Of a stretch of DNA of 64,000 nt, positions 44,101 to 53,380 are shown in pieces. Location of the stretch: NCBI RefSeq assembly GCF_042661465.1, contig NZ_JBHSWE010000001.1, positions 2,604,001 to 2,668,000 of the forward strand. The letters are read 5' to 3'. Each line of letters begins with the position of its first letter. The stretch's first letter is position 1. This DNA is from Marinobacterium_A aestuariivivens (lineage in GTDB: Bacteria > Pseudomonadota > Gammaproteobacteria > Pseudomonadales > Balneatricaceae). Both the position numbers and the translations under genes were made by a program. The notes beneath the pieces are model-generated. The model searched no databases, was not told where the DNA came from, and saw nothing but the letters and a program-made list of their open reading frames with translations.

Positions 44101-47100
44101 ATGGAAGAGGCTGTTTCCCTGGATGCGCCGGGCTATGCCGAGCTGCACTGCCTGAGCAACTTCAGTTTTCTTCGCGGTGCCTCCCATCCCGAGGAGCTGG
44201 TGCGGCGGGCGGCGGAGCTGGGCTACCGGGCCCTGGCCCTGACCGATGAATGCTCCGTGGCCGGCGTGGTACGGGCCTGGGAGGCCAGCCGGGAGACCGG
44301 TCTGAAGCTTATTGTCGGCGCCGAGTTCCGGCTCGGGGGCGAACATCTGGTGCTGCTGGCCGAAAACCGCCGCGGTTACGCCCAGCTCTGCGCCCTGATC
44401 ACCCTGGCCAGGCGCCGCGCAGTCAAGGGGCAGTACCGCATCGAACGGGACGACTTCGGCGAGCAGCAGGACTGCCTGTTGCTGTACCGGCCCGGTGACG
44501 ACTGTGACGAAGCGCGGCGGTGGGCGCGCGAACTCGGGCGGCGTTTTGCCGGCCGCTGCTGGCTGCTGCTCGAGCATCTGCTGGGACCGGGTGATGGCGA
44601 TCGTGTTGCCCGGCACCAGGCGCTGGCGACCGAGCTGCAATGGCCGGCGGTCTGCGCCAGTGCGGTACTGATGCACCATCCGGCGCGCCAGCGGCTGCAG
44701 GATGTGCTGACGGCGATCCGCATCGGGGTGCCGGTACCCGACGCGGGGTTCCGGCTGCAGGCCAATGCCGAACGTCATCTGCGCTCGCGGCACAAGCTGC
44801 AGAGCCTCCATGGCGCGGAACTGATGGCGGAGACCCTGCATATCGCCGAACGCTGCAACTTCGAGCTGGGGGAACTGCGCTACGAATATCCGGCCGAACT
44901 GGTGCCCGAGGGCAGGAGTGCCGGGGCCTGGCTGGCTGAAAAGGTCAGGGCGGGGGAGCGCCGGCGCTTTCCCGGGGGCACGCCGGAGGCGGTGCGCCGG
45001 CAGATCGAACATGAGTTGGCGCTGATCGCCGAGCTGCGCTACGAGCACTATTTCCTCACCATCGAGGATATCGTTCGCTACGCCCGTGAGCAGGGCATCC
45101 TCTGCCAGGGCCGGGGCTCGGCGGCCAATTCGGTGGTCTGCTACTGCCTGCACATCACCGAGGTGGATCCGCGGGAAGTGAGCCTGCTGTTCGAACGCTT
45201 CATCTCCCGCGAGCGCGACGAGCCGCCCGATATCGACGTCGACTTCGAGCATGAAAGGCGCGAGGAGGTGATCCAGTACATCTACCGCCGCTATGGCCGC
45301 GAGCGAGCGGGGCTGGCGGCGACGGTGATCAGTTACCGGCTGCGCAGCGCCCTGCGGGACGTCGGCAAGGCCCTGGGGCTGGACCCCGGCTATCTGGCCT
45401 GGCTGACCGGCCGGCTCGACCGCCGGGCCGGACGCGCCGCCTGGTTCGAACAGCTGCGCGAACTCGGCGGCGACACACCGGCGCCCCGTTTTCGGCTGCT
45501 GCTGGAGCTGGTCGGGGAGATCCTCGGCTTTCCGCGTCACCTGTCGCAGCATGTCGGTGGTTTCGTGATCTCGGCGGGCCCCTTGTCCGAACTGGTGCCG
45601 GTCGAGAATGCCGCAATGAAGGATCGCAGCCTGATCCAGTGGAACAAGGATGACCTCGAGAGCCTTGGGCTGCTGAAGGTCGACGTGCTGGCGCTGGGCA
45701 TGCTGACGGCGGTGCGCAAGACCCTGGACCTGATCGGCGAGCGCCGGGGAACGCCGTTGCGTATCCAGGATATTCCGCGCGGGGACGAGGCGGTCTATGG
45801 GATGCTGTCGCGGGCCGACAGCGTCGGGGTCTTCCAGGTCGAGTCCCGCGCCCAGATGAATATGCTGCCGCGGCTCAAGCCGGCCTGCTACTACGATCTG
45901 GTGATCGAGGTCGCCATCGTGCGGCCCGGACCGATCCAGGGGACATGGTGCATCCCTATCTGAAACGGCGTGACGGCCTGGAAGCGGTCAGTTATCCCAG
46001 CGACGCGGTGAGGGCGGTGCTCGAGCGCACCCTGGGGGTGCCGATCTTCCAGGAGCAGGTGATCAAGCTGGCGATGGTGGCGGCCGGCTTCTCGGCCGGC
46101 GAGGCCGATCAGCTGCGCCGGGCGATGGCCGCCTGGCGCCGCAGCGGCAGCATCGCCCGCTACCAGCAGAAGCTGGTCGAGGGGCTGCGGGCGCGGGGCT
46201 ACAGCGCCGAGTTCGCCGACCGTATCTGCCGCCAGATCGAGGGCTTCGGCGAATACGGGTTTCCCGAGTCCCATGCCGCCAGTTTCGCGCTGCTGGTCTA
46301 TGTCTCGGCCTGGCTCAAGTGCCACGAACCGGCGGCCTTCTGCTGCGGACTGCTGAACAGCCAGCCGATGGGTTTCTATTCGCCATCGCAACTGGTGCAG
46401 GACGTCCGCCGCCATGGTGTCGAAGTGAGACCCGTGGATATCAATTGCAGCGCCTGGGACTGCACCCTGGAGGAGGACGGCGCCCTGCGGCTCGGTTTTC
46501 GGCTGGTGAAGGGGCTGTCGCGCCGGTCCGCCGACAGGCTGATGCAGAGCCGCCCCGCGCTGGGGTTCCCGTCGGTGGCCGCCGCTCAGCGCCAGGGACA
46601 GCTGGCGCGCAATGACTGGGATGCGCTGGCTGCCGCCGGTGCCCTGAACAGCCTGGGCGGTCACCGTTACCAGGCCCGCTGGGAGCTGCTGGCCGCCAAT
46701 CCCGAACTGGCGCTGGGGGATGCCCGGGTGGCCGAGAACCAGGTCCGCTGGCTGCCGGCGCCCGACGAGCAGGCGGACCTGGAGGAGGATTTTCGCCATC
46801 TGGGGCTGAGCCTCGGGCGTCATCCGCTGGCGCTGCTGCGCGAGCGGGGTGAGCTGGCGGGCTGCCTCAGGGCCGAGCAGCTGTCGCAGTGCCGGCCCGG
46901 CCAGCTGGTACGGGTGGCCGGGGTGGTGACCAACCGCCAGCGACCGGGCACTGCGTCGGGCGTGACCTTCGTCACCCTCGAGGACGAGAGCGGCCAGATC
47001 AACCTCATCGTCTGGCGTGATACGGCCCGGGCCCAGCGACAGGCCCTGCTCGGAGCGCGACTGCTCAAGGTCTCGGGCGTGCTGGAGCGCGAAGGGGCGG

Positions 47101-47183
47101 TTATCCATGTGGTCGCCGGTCGCCTGACCGATATTACCGGGCAGTGGCAGGCGCTCTCCTTGCGCTCGCGGGATTTCCACTGA
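44101..47183 (+). CDS. dnaE2: Error-prone DNA polymerase DnaE2/ImuC (apparent frameshift)
   Basis: C-family polymerase for damage-induced mutagenesis. PHP domain first (YAELHCLSNFSFLRGASHPE), then the polymerase core with EHYFLTIEDIVRYAREQGIL, CQGRGSAANSVVCYCLHITE and the catalytic PDIDVDFEHERREEVI (about residues 378-393). LSQHVGGFVIS and RRAMAAWRRSG follow, and an OB domain near the end (VRVAGVVTNRQRPGTASG). One G added at 45939-45942 joins RPGPIQG to DMVHPYLKRRDG. 1027 residues, normal. Third gene of the LexA-controlled cassette. Confidence 0.93.
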
Positions 47184-47302
47184 TGTCATCGGGTGCTTCC
47201 CGGCAAGGTGTGGAAGCTCACTCTGTGAGCGAATTCCGTGGGAGCGGCTTCACGATGCCGTCACAGGGTATTCACTTGACGTTCAGCCGCTCAGTCGTCA
47301 AA

Positions 47303-47319
47303 TTTGTGCAGTGCACAAA
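47303..47319 (+). promoter_or_regulatory. Perfect palindrome TTTGTGC-AGT-GCACAAA before the patatin gene
   Basis: Seven-base arms and a three-base centre, 17 bases before ATG 47337, so it would cover the ribosome-site or transcript-start region. It resembles the GTGCA-N-TGCAC-type sites found before polyhydroxyalkanoate granule genes that PhaR-like regulators bind; the match is from memory and is inference. Confidence 0.5.
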
Positions 47320-47336
47320 AATGCCGGGAGGCCCTT

Positions 47337-48338
47337 ATGTCTGTGCGAACGGTGAATCTTGGGCTGCAGGGTGGCGGTGCCCACGGCGCCTTTACCTGGG
47401 GTGTGCTGGACCGTCTGCTGGAGGAGCCGCGACTGCGTATCGAGGGCATCAGCGGCACCAGTGCCGGGGCCATGAATGCCGTGATGCTGGCCAGCGGCTG
47501 GCTGCAGCAGGGGCCTGAAGGCGCCAGGGCACAGCTCGCCCGTTTCTGGCACCAGGTCTCGCTGCATGCGCTGCCGGAGTTGTCGTCCGTGCTGCCCGGC
47601 GACCCGTCCCGCCAGGCCCTGGCCGGCTGGATGCTGCAGTTGAGCCAGTTCCTGTCGCCCTACGATACCAATCCGCTGGACCTCAACCCGCTGCGGGCGC
47701 TGGTCGAGCGGCTGGTGGATTTCGGGCAGTTGCGGTCTGCCAGTCCGTTCAATCTTTTTATTGCCGCGACCGATGTGCAGAGCGGCAAGATCCGGCTGTT
47801 CCGCGAGCGGGAACTGCATGCCGAGCATCTGCTGGCGTCGGCCTGTCTGCCGAACCTGCACCAGGCAATCGAGATCGACGGGCACAGCTACTGGGACGGC
47901 GGCTTTTCCGGCAATCCGGCGATCTACCCGCTGATCTTCGACTGCGATAGCGAGGATATCCTGGTGGTGCTGTTGCAACCCCTGTTGCGTGTCGGCACGC
48001 CACTGACTGCCGCCGCCATCCAGGAACGAATCAGCGAGTTCGGCTTTCAGAGCACTTTTCTGCGCGAGATGCGGGCCATCAGCCATATCCAGCACGAAGT
48101 GCGCCGCATGCCGCTGTCGATCGGTGCCTTCGAGCGCCGGATGCGTCGACTGCGCCTGCACCTGATCGAAACCGACGAGCTGCTGGCCGACCTCGGCCGT
48201 GTCACCAAGTACGATACCCGGCTACACTTTCTCGAGTCCCTGAAAAACCGTGGCCGGCAGCAGGCCGGGCGCTGGCTGGAGCAGCATTTCGAGGCGGTCG
48301 GCCGCGAATCCAGCTGCGATCTGGAACTGTTTCTCTGA
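47337..48338 (+). CDS. Patatin-like phospholipase (DUF3734-type)
   Basis: Serine acyl hydrolase of 333 residues. Oxyanion loop LGLQGGGAHGAFTWGV (residues 8-23), nucleophile elbow GISGTSAGAMNAVML (Ser about 43), and the catalytic Asp in SYWDGGFSGNPAIYPL (about 185). The C-terminal part (LHFLESLKNRGRQQAGRWL) resembles the DUF3734 tail of patatins that in other bacteria sit next to 3-hydroxybutyrate dehydrogenase. ATG 47337 has GGGAGG 5 bases upstream. A role in lipid or PHB turnover is inferred. Confidence 0.88.
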   Translation: MSVRTVNLGLQGGGAHGAFTWGVLDRLLEEPRLRIEGISGTSAGAMNAVMLASGWLQQGPEGARAQLARFWHQVSLHALPELSSVLPGDPSRQALAGWMLQLSQFLSPYDTNPLDLNPLRALVERLVDFGQLRSASPFNLFIAATDVQSGKIRLFRERELHAEHLLASACLPNLHQAIEIDGHSYWDGGFSGNPAIYPLIFDCDSEDILVVLLQPLLRVGTPLTAAAIQERISEFGFQSTFLREMRAISHIQHEVRRMPLSIGAFERRMRRLRLHLIETDELLADLGRVTKYDTRLHFLESLKNRGRQQAGRWLEQHFEAVGRESSCDLELFL

Positions 48339-48352
48339 CGGGAGGGAAGGAC

Positions 48353-49144
48353 ATGACGGGCCTGGATCGGCGCTCCAGTCTCAGGCTGTTGCTGCTGCAG
48401 ATCCGCACCGAGCAGAAGGTGCGGGACGAGGAACATCACAGTTTTGCCAGCTACTGCGGTCTCGACCGGGAGCAGATCGAGGTGCTCAATGTCTTCGACA
48501 GGCCCGACTTTCCGCCCACGGTCGCCGACGGCTACGATGCGCTGCTGGTCGGCGGCGCCAGCGAGGCCAATGTGCTCGAACCCGGGCATTATCCCTTCGT
48601 GCACGACAGTCAGCGGTTGCTGCGCCATGTGGTCACGACCGGCCAGCCGACCTTCGCCTCCTGCTTCGGCTTTCAACTGGTGGTGCTGGCGCTCGGCGGG
48701 CGCATCGACCACCGCGATACCGGCTTCGAAATGGGCACACTGCCGATCAGCCTGGCCTCGGCGGCCGCCAGCGACCCGCTGTTCCGGGACACGACCGACG
48801 GCTTCATGGCCGTATCGGTCCACCGCCAGTTCACCGACCGGGTGCCGCCCGGCTGTGAGCTGCTGGCCTATACCGACCAGTGCGTCCACGCCTTTCGCGT
48901 TATCGGCTGCCCCTTCTGGGCGTTTCAGTTCCATCCCGAAGTGGACAAGGCAACCCTGGTCGAGCGTCTGACCCATTACCGCGCCCACTATACCGACGGC
49001 GACGATCACCTGGGGCAGGTGCTGACCAGTGCCGAGGAAACGCCGGAGTCGAATGGCCTGATGCGCAAATTCGTCGACCGGGTGCTGCTCGGCGACGAAC
49101 TGGCCCATCCCTGGGTGGCGGCGCCGTCGCAGACGGAGCGGTGA
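48353..49144 (+). CDS. Class I glutamine amidotransferase-like protein
   Basis: Single-domain GATase1 protein of 263 residues. The nucleophile Cys is in FASCFGFQLVVLALGG (about residue 102), the His and Glu in FQFHPEVDKATL (about 199-201), and EMGTLPISL sits between. Relatives act as GMP synthase-like amidotransferases with unknown acceptor, or as gamma-glutamyl hydrolases. GGGAGGGAAGGAC precedes ATG 48353. It follows the patatin gene closely and is probably cotranscribed; no synthetase partner is near. Confidence 0.8.
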   Translation: MTGLDRRSSLRLLLLQIRTEQKVRDEEHHSFASYCGLDREQIEVLNVFDRPDFPPTVADGYDALLVGGASEANVLEPGHYPFVHDSQRLLRHVVTTGQPTFASCFGFQLVVLALGGRIDHRDTGFEMGTLPISLASAAASDPLFRDTTDGFMAVSVHRQFTDRVPPGCELLAYTDQCVHAFRVIGCPFWAFQFHPEVDKATLVERLTHYRAHYTDGDDHLGQVLTSAEETPESNGLMRKFVDRVLLGDELAHPWVAAPSQTER

Positions 49145-49194
49145 CAGCAGGGAGGCGGCGCCTGTAGAATGGGCGCCACTTCAAGCGGCGACTG

Positions 49195-49953
49195 ATGAGA
49201 ACTATGACAGACGAACAGACACAGCCCACCGACGAGGATGTCAAACCGCGCAGTCGGGGCATCTATCTGCTGCCCAACCTGTTCACCACGGGGGCGCTGT
49301 TTTCCGGCTTCTATGCGGTCATTGCCGGCATGAACGGCCATTTCGAGAACGCGGCCATCGCCGTTTTCGTGGCGATGCTGTTCGATGGCCTGGATGGCCG
49401 GGTGGCCCGCATGACCAACACCAGCAGCGCTTTCGGCGCGGAGTACGACTCCCTCTCCGATATGGTTTCCTTCGGCGTGGCGCCGGCGCTGGTGGCCTTT
49501 ACCTGGGTGCTGGACAATACCGGCAAGATCGGCTGGTTTGCCGCCTTTATCTATGTTGCCTGCGCGGCGTTGCGGCTGGCCCGGTTCAACACCCAGATCG
49601 GCTCGGTCGACAAGAAATACTTCATCGGCCTGCCGAGCCCGGCAGCCGCGGCGACCGTGGCCGGCATGGTCTGGGCCTTCGCCGAGTTCGAGGTGATCCC
49701 GGGCACCGCCATGGCCTATGCCATCGCGGCCTTCGTCGCCAGCTGCGGCCTGTTGATGGTCAGCAACGTGCTTTATCACAGCTTCAAGGAAGTGGACTTC
49801 AAGGGCAAGGTGCCTTTCATGATCCTGGCCGCCATCGTGCTGGTGGTGGGTGTGATTTCGATCAGCCCGGCGCTCTTCCTCTGGTGCCTGTTCCTGGTCT
49901 ACATGCTGTCCGGACCGGCCATCTGGGTCTGGCGCAAGCGTCGCGCCCTCTGA
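49195..49953 (+). CDS. pssA: CDP-diacylglycerol-serine O-phosphatidyltransferase
   Basis: Makes phosphatidylserine, precursor of phosphatidylethanolamine; inner membrane. 252 residues with about eight hydrophobic segments. The CDP-alcohol phosphatidyltransferase motif is complete: DGLDGRVARM, then FGAEYDSLSDMVSFG (about residues 63-92). Either ATG 49195 or ATG 49204 could be the start. An intergenic repeat follows. Confidence 0.93.
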   Translation: MRTMTDEQTQPTDEDVKPRSRGIYLLPNLFTTGALFSGFYAVIAGMNGHFENAAIAVFVAMLFDGLDGRVARMTNTSSAFGAEYDSLSDMVSFGVAPALVAFTWVLDNTGKIGWFAAFIYVACAALRLARFNTQIGSVDKKYFIGLPSPAAAATVAGMVWAFAEFEVIPGTAMAYAIAAFVASCGLLMVSNVLYHSFKEVDFKGKVPFMILAAIVLVVGVISISPALFLWCLFLVYMLSGPAIWVWRKRRAL

Positions 49954-49999
49954 GCCCCGGGTTGCCATCAGCGTCCTCCCGTTTGGGCGCGCCAAAAAC

Positions 50000-50107
50000 C
50001 GTAGCCTGGAATGAGCGAAGCGGATTCCGGGTTTCGAACCTTCTGTGGTATCCGAACTGTAGCCCCAGCGTTGGAATTCGCCCCTTCGGGGCATCATTCC
50101 AACCTAC
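50000..50107. repeat. Intergenic repeat pair (GTAGCCTGGAATGAGCGAAG ... CATTCCAACCTAC)
   Basis: GTAGCCTGGAATGAGCGAAG then CGGATTCCGG at the left; GGAATTCGCCCCTTCGGGGC then ATCATTCCAACCTAC at the right. The two arms match the right and left arms, respectively, of the 38803 element in the opposite orientation. Confidence 0.7.
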
Positions 50108-50203
50108 AATTTATCCCTTTCAGGCTGATTTCAGTCCGCCGCTCTAGTCTGCCCGTATACTGTCTGGCGATACCGCCAGCCAACCCGAGACAGAGAGCGG
50201 ACC

Positions 50204-51211
50204 ATGCTGATCAAAAGACCCGACCCGATCAAGGCCTCCGATATCACGCCGGAATCCGTCTACCGCAACCGGCGCCTGTTCCTGCAGGGCCTGGCCGGGA
50301 CGGCGGCGCTGGCACTCAGTGGCGGCGCTGCGGCGATACCCTCCTACAGCTTCGACGACGGAGTGCCGGTTTATCCCGGGCCCGACTGGCTGCAGCGCAA
50401 GTTGCGCGAAGGCGATCGCAATGCCGCGCTTTCGACGAGCGAAGCGCCGGCACCCTACATCAGCGTGACCACCCACAACAACTTCTACGAGTTCGGGCTC
50501 GGCAAGCAGGATCCGTCGCGCAAGGCCCAGAAATTCAGGACCGATCCGTGGAGCGTCGAGATCGCCGGCGAGGTCAACAAACCCGGTACCTATGCGCTGG
50601 AGGACCTGCTCGGGCCCCATGCGCTGGAAGAGCGCATCTACCGGCTGCGCTGCGTCGAGGCCTGGTCGATGGTCATTCCCTGGATGGGTTTTCCGCTCGG
50701 TGATCTGCTCAAGCGCTTCGAACCGACCTCCCGGGCGAAGTATGTCGCCTTCACCACCCTGCACGACCCGGAGCAGATGCCGGGGCAGCGCGGGTTCTTC
50801 TCGACCCTTGACTGGCCCTATATCGAGGGGCTGCGCATGGACGAGGCTATGCACCCGCTGACACTGCTGGCGGTGGGGCTTTACGGCAATGCGCTGCCGC
50901 CACAAAATGGTGCGCCTTTTCGTCTCGTGGTGCCGTGGAAATACGGCTTCAAGAGCATCAAGTCGATCGTTCGAATCGAGCTGACCGAGGAGATGCCCGA
51001 TACCACCTGGAATCTGGCCGCGCCGAATGAATATGGCTTCTATGCCAACGTCAATCCGACGGTCGACCACCCGCGCTGGAGCCAGGCCACCGAGAGACGT
51101 CTGCCGTCGTCGCTATTCTCGCCGAACATTATCGACACTCAGCCTTTCAACGGCTACGCCGAGCAGGTGGCGCACCTCTACAACGGCATGGATCTGCGCA
51201 AATGGTTCTGA
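50204..51211 (+). CDS. msrP: Periplasmic methionine sulfoxide reductase catalytic subunit MsrP (YedY)
   Basis: Molybdopterin enzyme that repairs oxidised methionines in periplasmic proteins. 335 residues. A twin-arginine signal (NRRLFLQGLAG, about residues 24-34) is followed by AALALSGGAAA. The Mo-ligating Cys is in YRLRCVEAWSMVIPWMGF (about residue 150), with KYVAFTTLHDPEQMPGQ and LPPQNGAPFRLVVPWKYGFK further on. Its cofactor would come from the moa/moe genes. msrQ starts within its last codons. Confidence 0.95.
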   Translation: MLIKRPDPIKASDITPESVYRNRRLFLQGLAGTAALALSGGAAAIPSYSFDDGVPVYPGPDWLQRKLREGDRNAALSTSEAPAPYISVTTHNNFYEFGLGKQDPSRKAQKFRTDPWSVEIAGEVNKPGTYALEDLLGPHALEERIYRLRCVEAWSMVIPWMGFPLGDLLKRFEPTSRAKYVAFTTLHDPEQMPGQRGFFSTLDWPYIEGLRMDEAMHPLTLLAVGLYGNALPPQNGAPFRLVVPWKYGFKSIKSIVRIELTEEMPDTTWNLAAPNEYGFYANVNPTVDHPRWSQATERRLPSSLFSPNIIDTQPFNGYAEQVAHLYNGMDLRKWF

Positions 51212-51834
51212 CCGAGGTGACGGGCCGGCGCATGAAAAGCCATGCACGCTGGTGGCTGGTCTTCCTGCTGCCGATGCTGCCCCTGGTCTGGCTCGTCGAT
51301 CGGGCGCTGGCGCTGGATCTGGGGGCCGATCCGGCCCAGGCCATTGTCCAGTTCACCGGTATCTGGACGCTGCGCCTGCTCTGGATCACCCTGGCGATCA
51401 CGCCGCTGCGGCGTATCTTCCACTGGGGCTGGCTGCAGCGTTATCGCCGCATGATGGGACTCTACGCGCTGTTCTACGCGATCGTGCATCTGCTGGCCTT
51501 CGCCACCTTCATTCTCGGCTGGCGGCCGGACCTGCTGCTGCGCGAGCTCAGCGAGCGACCCTACATCATTGTCGGTACCCTGGCGCTGTTGCTGCTGATT
51601 CCACTCGGCGTGACCTCGACCCGCGGCATGCAGCGCAGGCTCGGTCCGAAATGGGCGAAGTTGCACCGGCTGGTCTACCTGATCGCACTGCTGGCCATGC
51701 TGCATTTCATCTGGCAGATTCGAAGTTCCTTTCAGGAACAGCTGATCTACGGCCTGATACTGGCCTGGCTGCTGGGATACCGTCTCTGGAAACGGCACCG
51801 TGCACCGGTACGCAAGCCGTCGCGGATGGCCTGA
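51202..51834 (+). CDS. msrQ: Heme-binding membrane subunit MsrQ (YedZ)
   Basis: Inner-membrane b-type cytochrome that feeds electrons to MsrP. About 210 residues, six hydrophobic segments; FTGIWTLRLLWITLAITPLR, RRMMGLYALFYAIVHLLAF and KLHRLVYLIALLAMLHFIW carry the conserved heme His. ATG 51202 overlaps the msrP end by ten bases; ATG 51232 is an alternative start that would shorten it by ten residues. Confidence 0.93.
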   Translation: MVLTEVTGRRMKSHARWWLVFLLPMLPLVWLVDRALALDLGADPAQAIVQFTGIWTLRLLWITLAITPLRRIFHWGWLQRYRRMMGLYALFYAIVHLLAFATFILGWRPDLLLRELSERPYIIVGTLALLLLIPLGVTSTRGMQRRLGPKWAKLHRLVYLIALLAMLHFIWQIRSSFQEQLIYGLILAWLLGYRLWKRHRAPVRKPSRMA

Positions 51835-51927
51835 AGGGCCTGGAATCCCTAAAGTCCCGCCCGGATTGGCTGGCTTTGGCTATACCTATACCTGTAGTAA
51901 CTCCAGATCTGGTGCACAGGAGATTCC

Positions 51928-52139
51928 ATGGCTTCCGAACCGAAAAAGAATGGCGTGCTCAAAACCCTGCAAAGCGTGCTGGCGGCGATGTTCGGCGTCC
52001 AGTCCGAGCGCAAGCGCAATGAAGATTTTTCATCCGGAAAGCCCTGGCGCTACGTGCTTCTGGGCCTGTTGATGGCCTTTTTTTCGTGATTTTTGTCATG
52101 TTGCTGGTGCGCTGGGCGCTCTCGCTGGGTGGCGCCTGA
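51928..52139 (+). CDS. DUF2970 small membrane protein (apparent frameshift)
   Basis: MASEPKKNGVLKTLQSVLAA, then MFGVQSERKRNEDFSSGKPW and a single membrane helix. It stops early at a run of seven T (52078-52084); one more T gives LLMAFFFVIFVMLLVRWALS and an end at 52139, 70 residues. The family is often found next to cytochrome oxidase genes, as here; function unknown. Confidence 0.8.
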
Positions 52140-52259
52140 GTCGACCTTGCATTACCGGACAGGCTGCTATACTCAGTCTTAACCAAGTGATCTGCTAGGG
52201 AAAATTCCGCGTGATCGCGTCACTTGGGCGGTTCCGCGGACCTTGCGAGAGACCCGGTA

Positions 52260-53372
52260 ATGATAAAGAGAATCTGGCTTCTGCCATGGATTGGATTGCT
52301 TGCCTCGCTGCCGGCTGCCGCGGCCTGGCAGGTGAATTTATCACCAGGTAGTACGGCGATCGCGCGTGACGTTTACGACCTGCACATGATTATCTTCTGG
52401 ATCTGCGTGGCCATCGGGGTGGTGGTGTTCGGCGTCATGCTCTGGTCCATCATCCATCACCGAAAGTCCCGCGGTGCCGAAGCCCATCACTTCCACGAGA
52501 ACACTGCGGTCGAGATCCTCTGGACCCTGATTCCGTTCGGCATACTGATCGCGATGGCGGTGCCGGCCACGGCCACCCTGATCAAGATGTACGACAGCGC
52601 CGATGCCGAGCTCGATATCCAGATCACCGGCTACCAGTGGAAGTGGCGCTACCAGTATCTGGGGCACGATATCGACTATTTCTCGGTGCTTTCGACCCCC
52701 CGCGAGCAGATCAACAACCAGGAAGCCAAGGGTGAACATTACCTGCTGGAGGTCGACAACCCGCTGGTGTTGCCGGCCGGCAAGAAGGTGCGATTCCTGC
52801 TGACCGCGAACGATGTCATCCACTCCTGGTGGGTGCCGTCGCTGGCGGTGAAGAAGGATGCCATCCCGGGCTTCATCAACGAGGCCTGGGTGATTCCGGA
52901 GGAGCCCGGTATCTATCGCGGTCAGTGCACCGAGCTGTGCGGGCGCGACCACGGCTTCATGCCGGTCGTGGTCGAGGTCAAGCCACAGGCCGAGTTCGAC
53001 CAGTGGCTCGCCGATGCCAAGACCGCGGCGGCGGAGCAGGAGGCTGCGGCCGAACAGGAGTGGACGCTGGAGCAGCTGATGGAACGGGGCGAACAGGTCT
53101 ACAGCACCGCCTGTGCGGTATGCCATCAGGCCAACGGTCAGGGCATTCCCGGTGCCTTCCCTGGACTGGCCGGCAGCCCCATCGCCACCGGCGATGTCGG
53201 CGCCCATATCGACATCGTGCTGCATGGCAAGGCGGGCACGGCAATGCAGGCGTTCGGCGGCCAGCTCAGCGCCGTCGACCTGGCGGCGGTGATCACCTAC
53301 GAACGCAATGCCTGGGGCAATGACACCGGCGACAGTGTCAGCCCGCAGCAGATCACCGAACTGAACCAGTAG
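52260..53372 (+). CDS. ctaC: Cytochrome c oxidase subunit II with fused cytochrome c domain (caa3 type)
   Basis: Accepts electrons at CuA. 370 residues from ATG 52260. Signal segment (LLPWIGLLASLPAAAAW), two membrane helices (IIFWICVAIGVVVFGVM and LIPFGILIAMAVPATATL), the cupredoxin domain with GYQWKWRYQYLG and the CuA site CTELCGRDHGFM (about residues 224-235), then a C-terminal cytochrome c domain with CAVCHQANGQGIPGAFP (heme site about 285). First gene of the ctaCDGE unit. Confidence 0.96.
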   Translation: MIKRIWLLPWIGLLASLPAAAAWQVNLSPGSTAIARDVYDLHMIIFWICVAIGVVVFGVMLWSIIHHRKSRGAEAHHFHENTAVEILWTLIPFGILIAMAVPATATLIKMYDSADAELDIQITGYQWKWRYQYLGHDIDYFSVLSTPREQINNQEAKGEHYLLEVDNPLVLPAGKKVRFLLTANDVIHSWWVPSLAVKKDAIPGFINEAWVIPEEPGIYRGQCTELCGRDHGFMPVVVEVKPQAEFDQWLADAKTAAAEQEAAAEQEWTLEQLMERGEQVYSTACAVCHQANGQGIPGAFPGLAGSPIATGDVGAHIDIVLHGKAGTAMQAFGGQLSAVDLAAVITYERNAWGNDTGDSVSPQQITELNQ

Positions 53373-53380
53373 GAGGGGTC

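Noticed and set aside
42573..44102. Long minus-strand frame opposite imuB
   Set aside because: Gln/Arg/Pro-rich shadow; imuB on the plus strand matches its family along its length.
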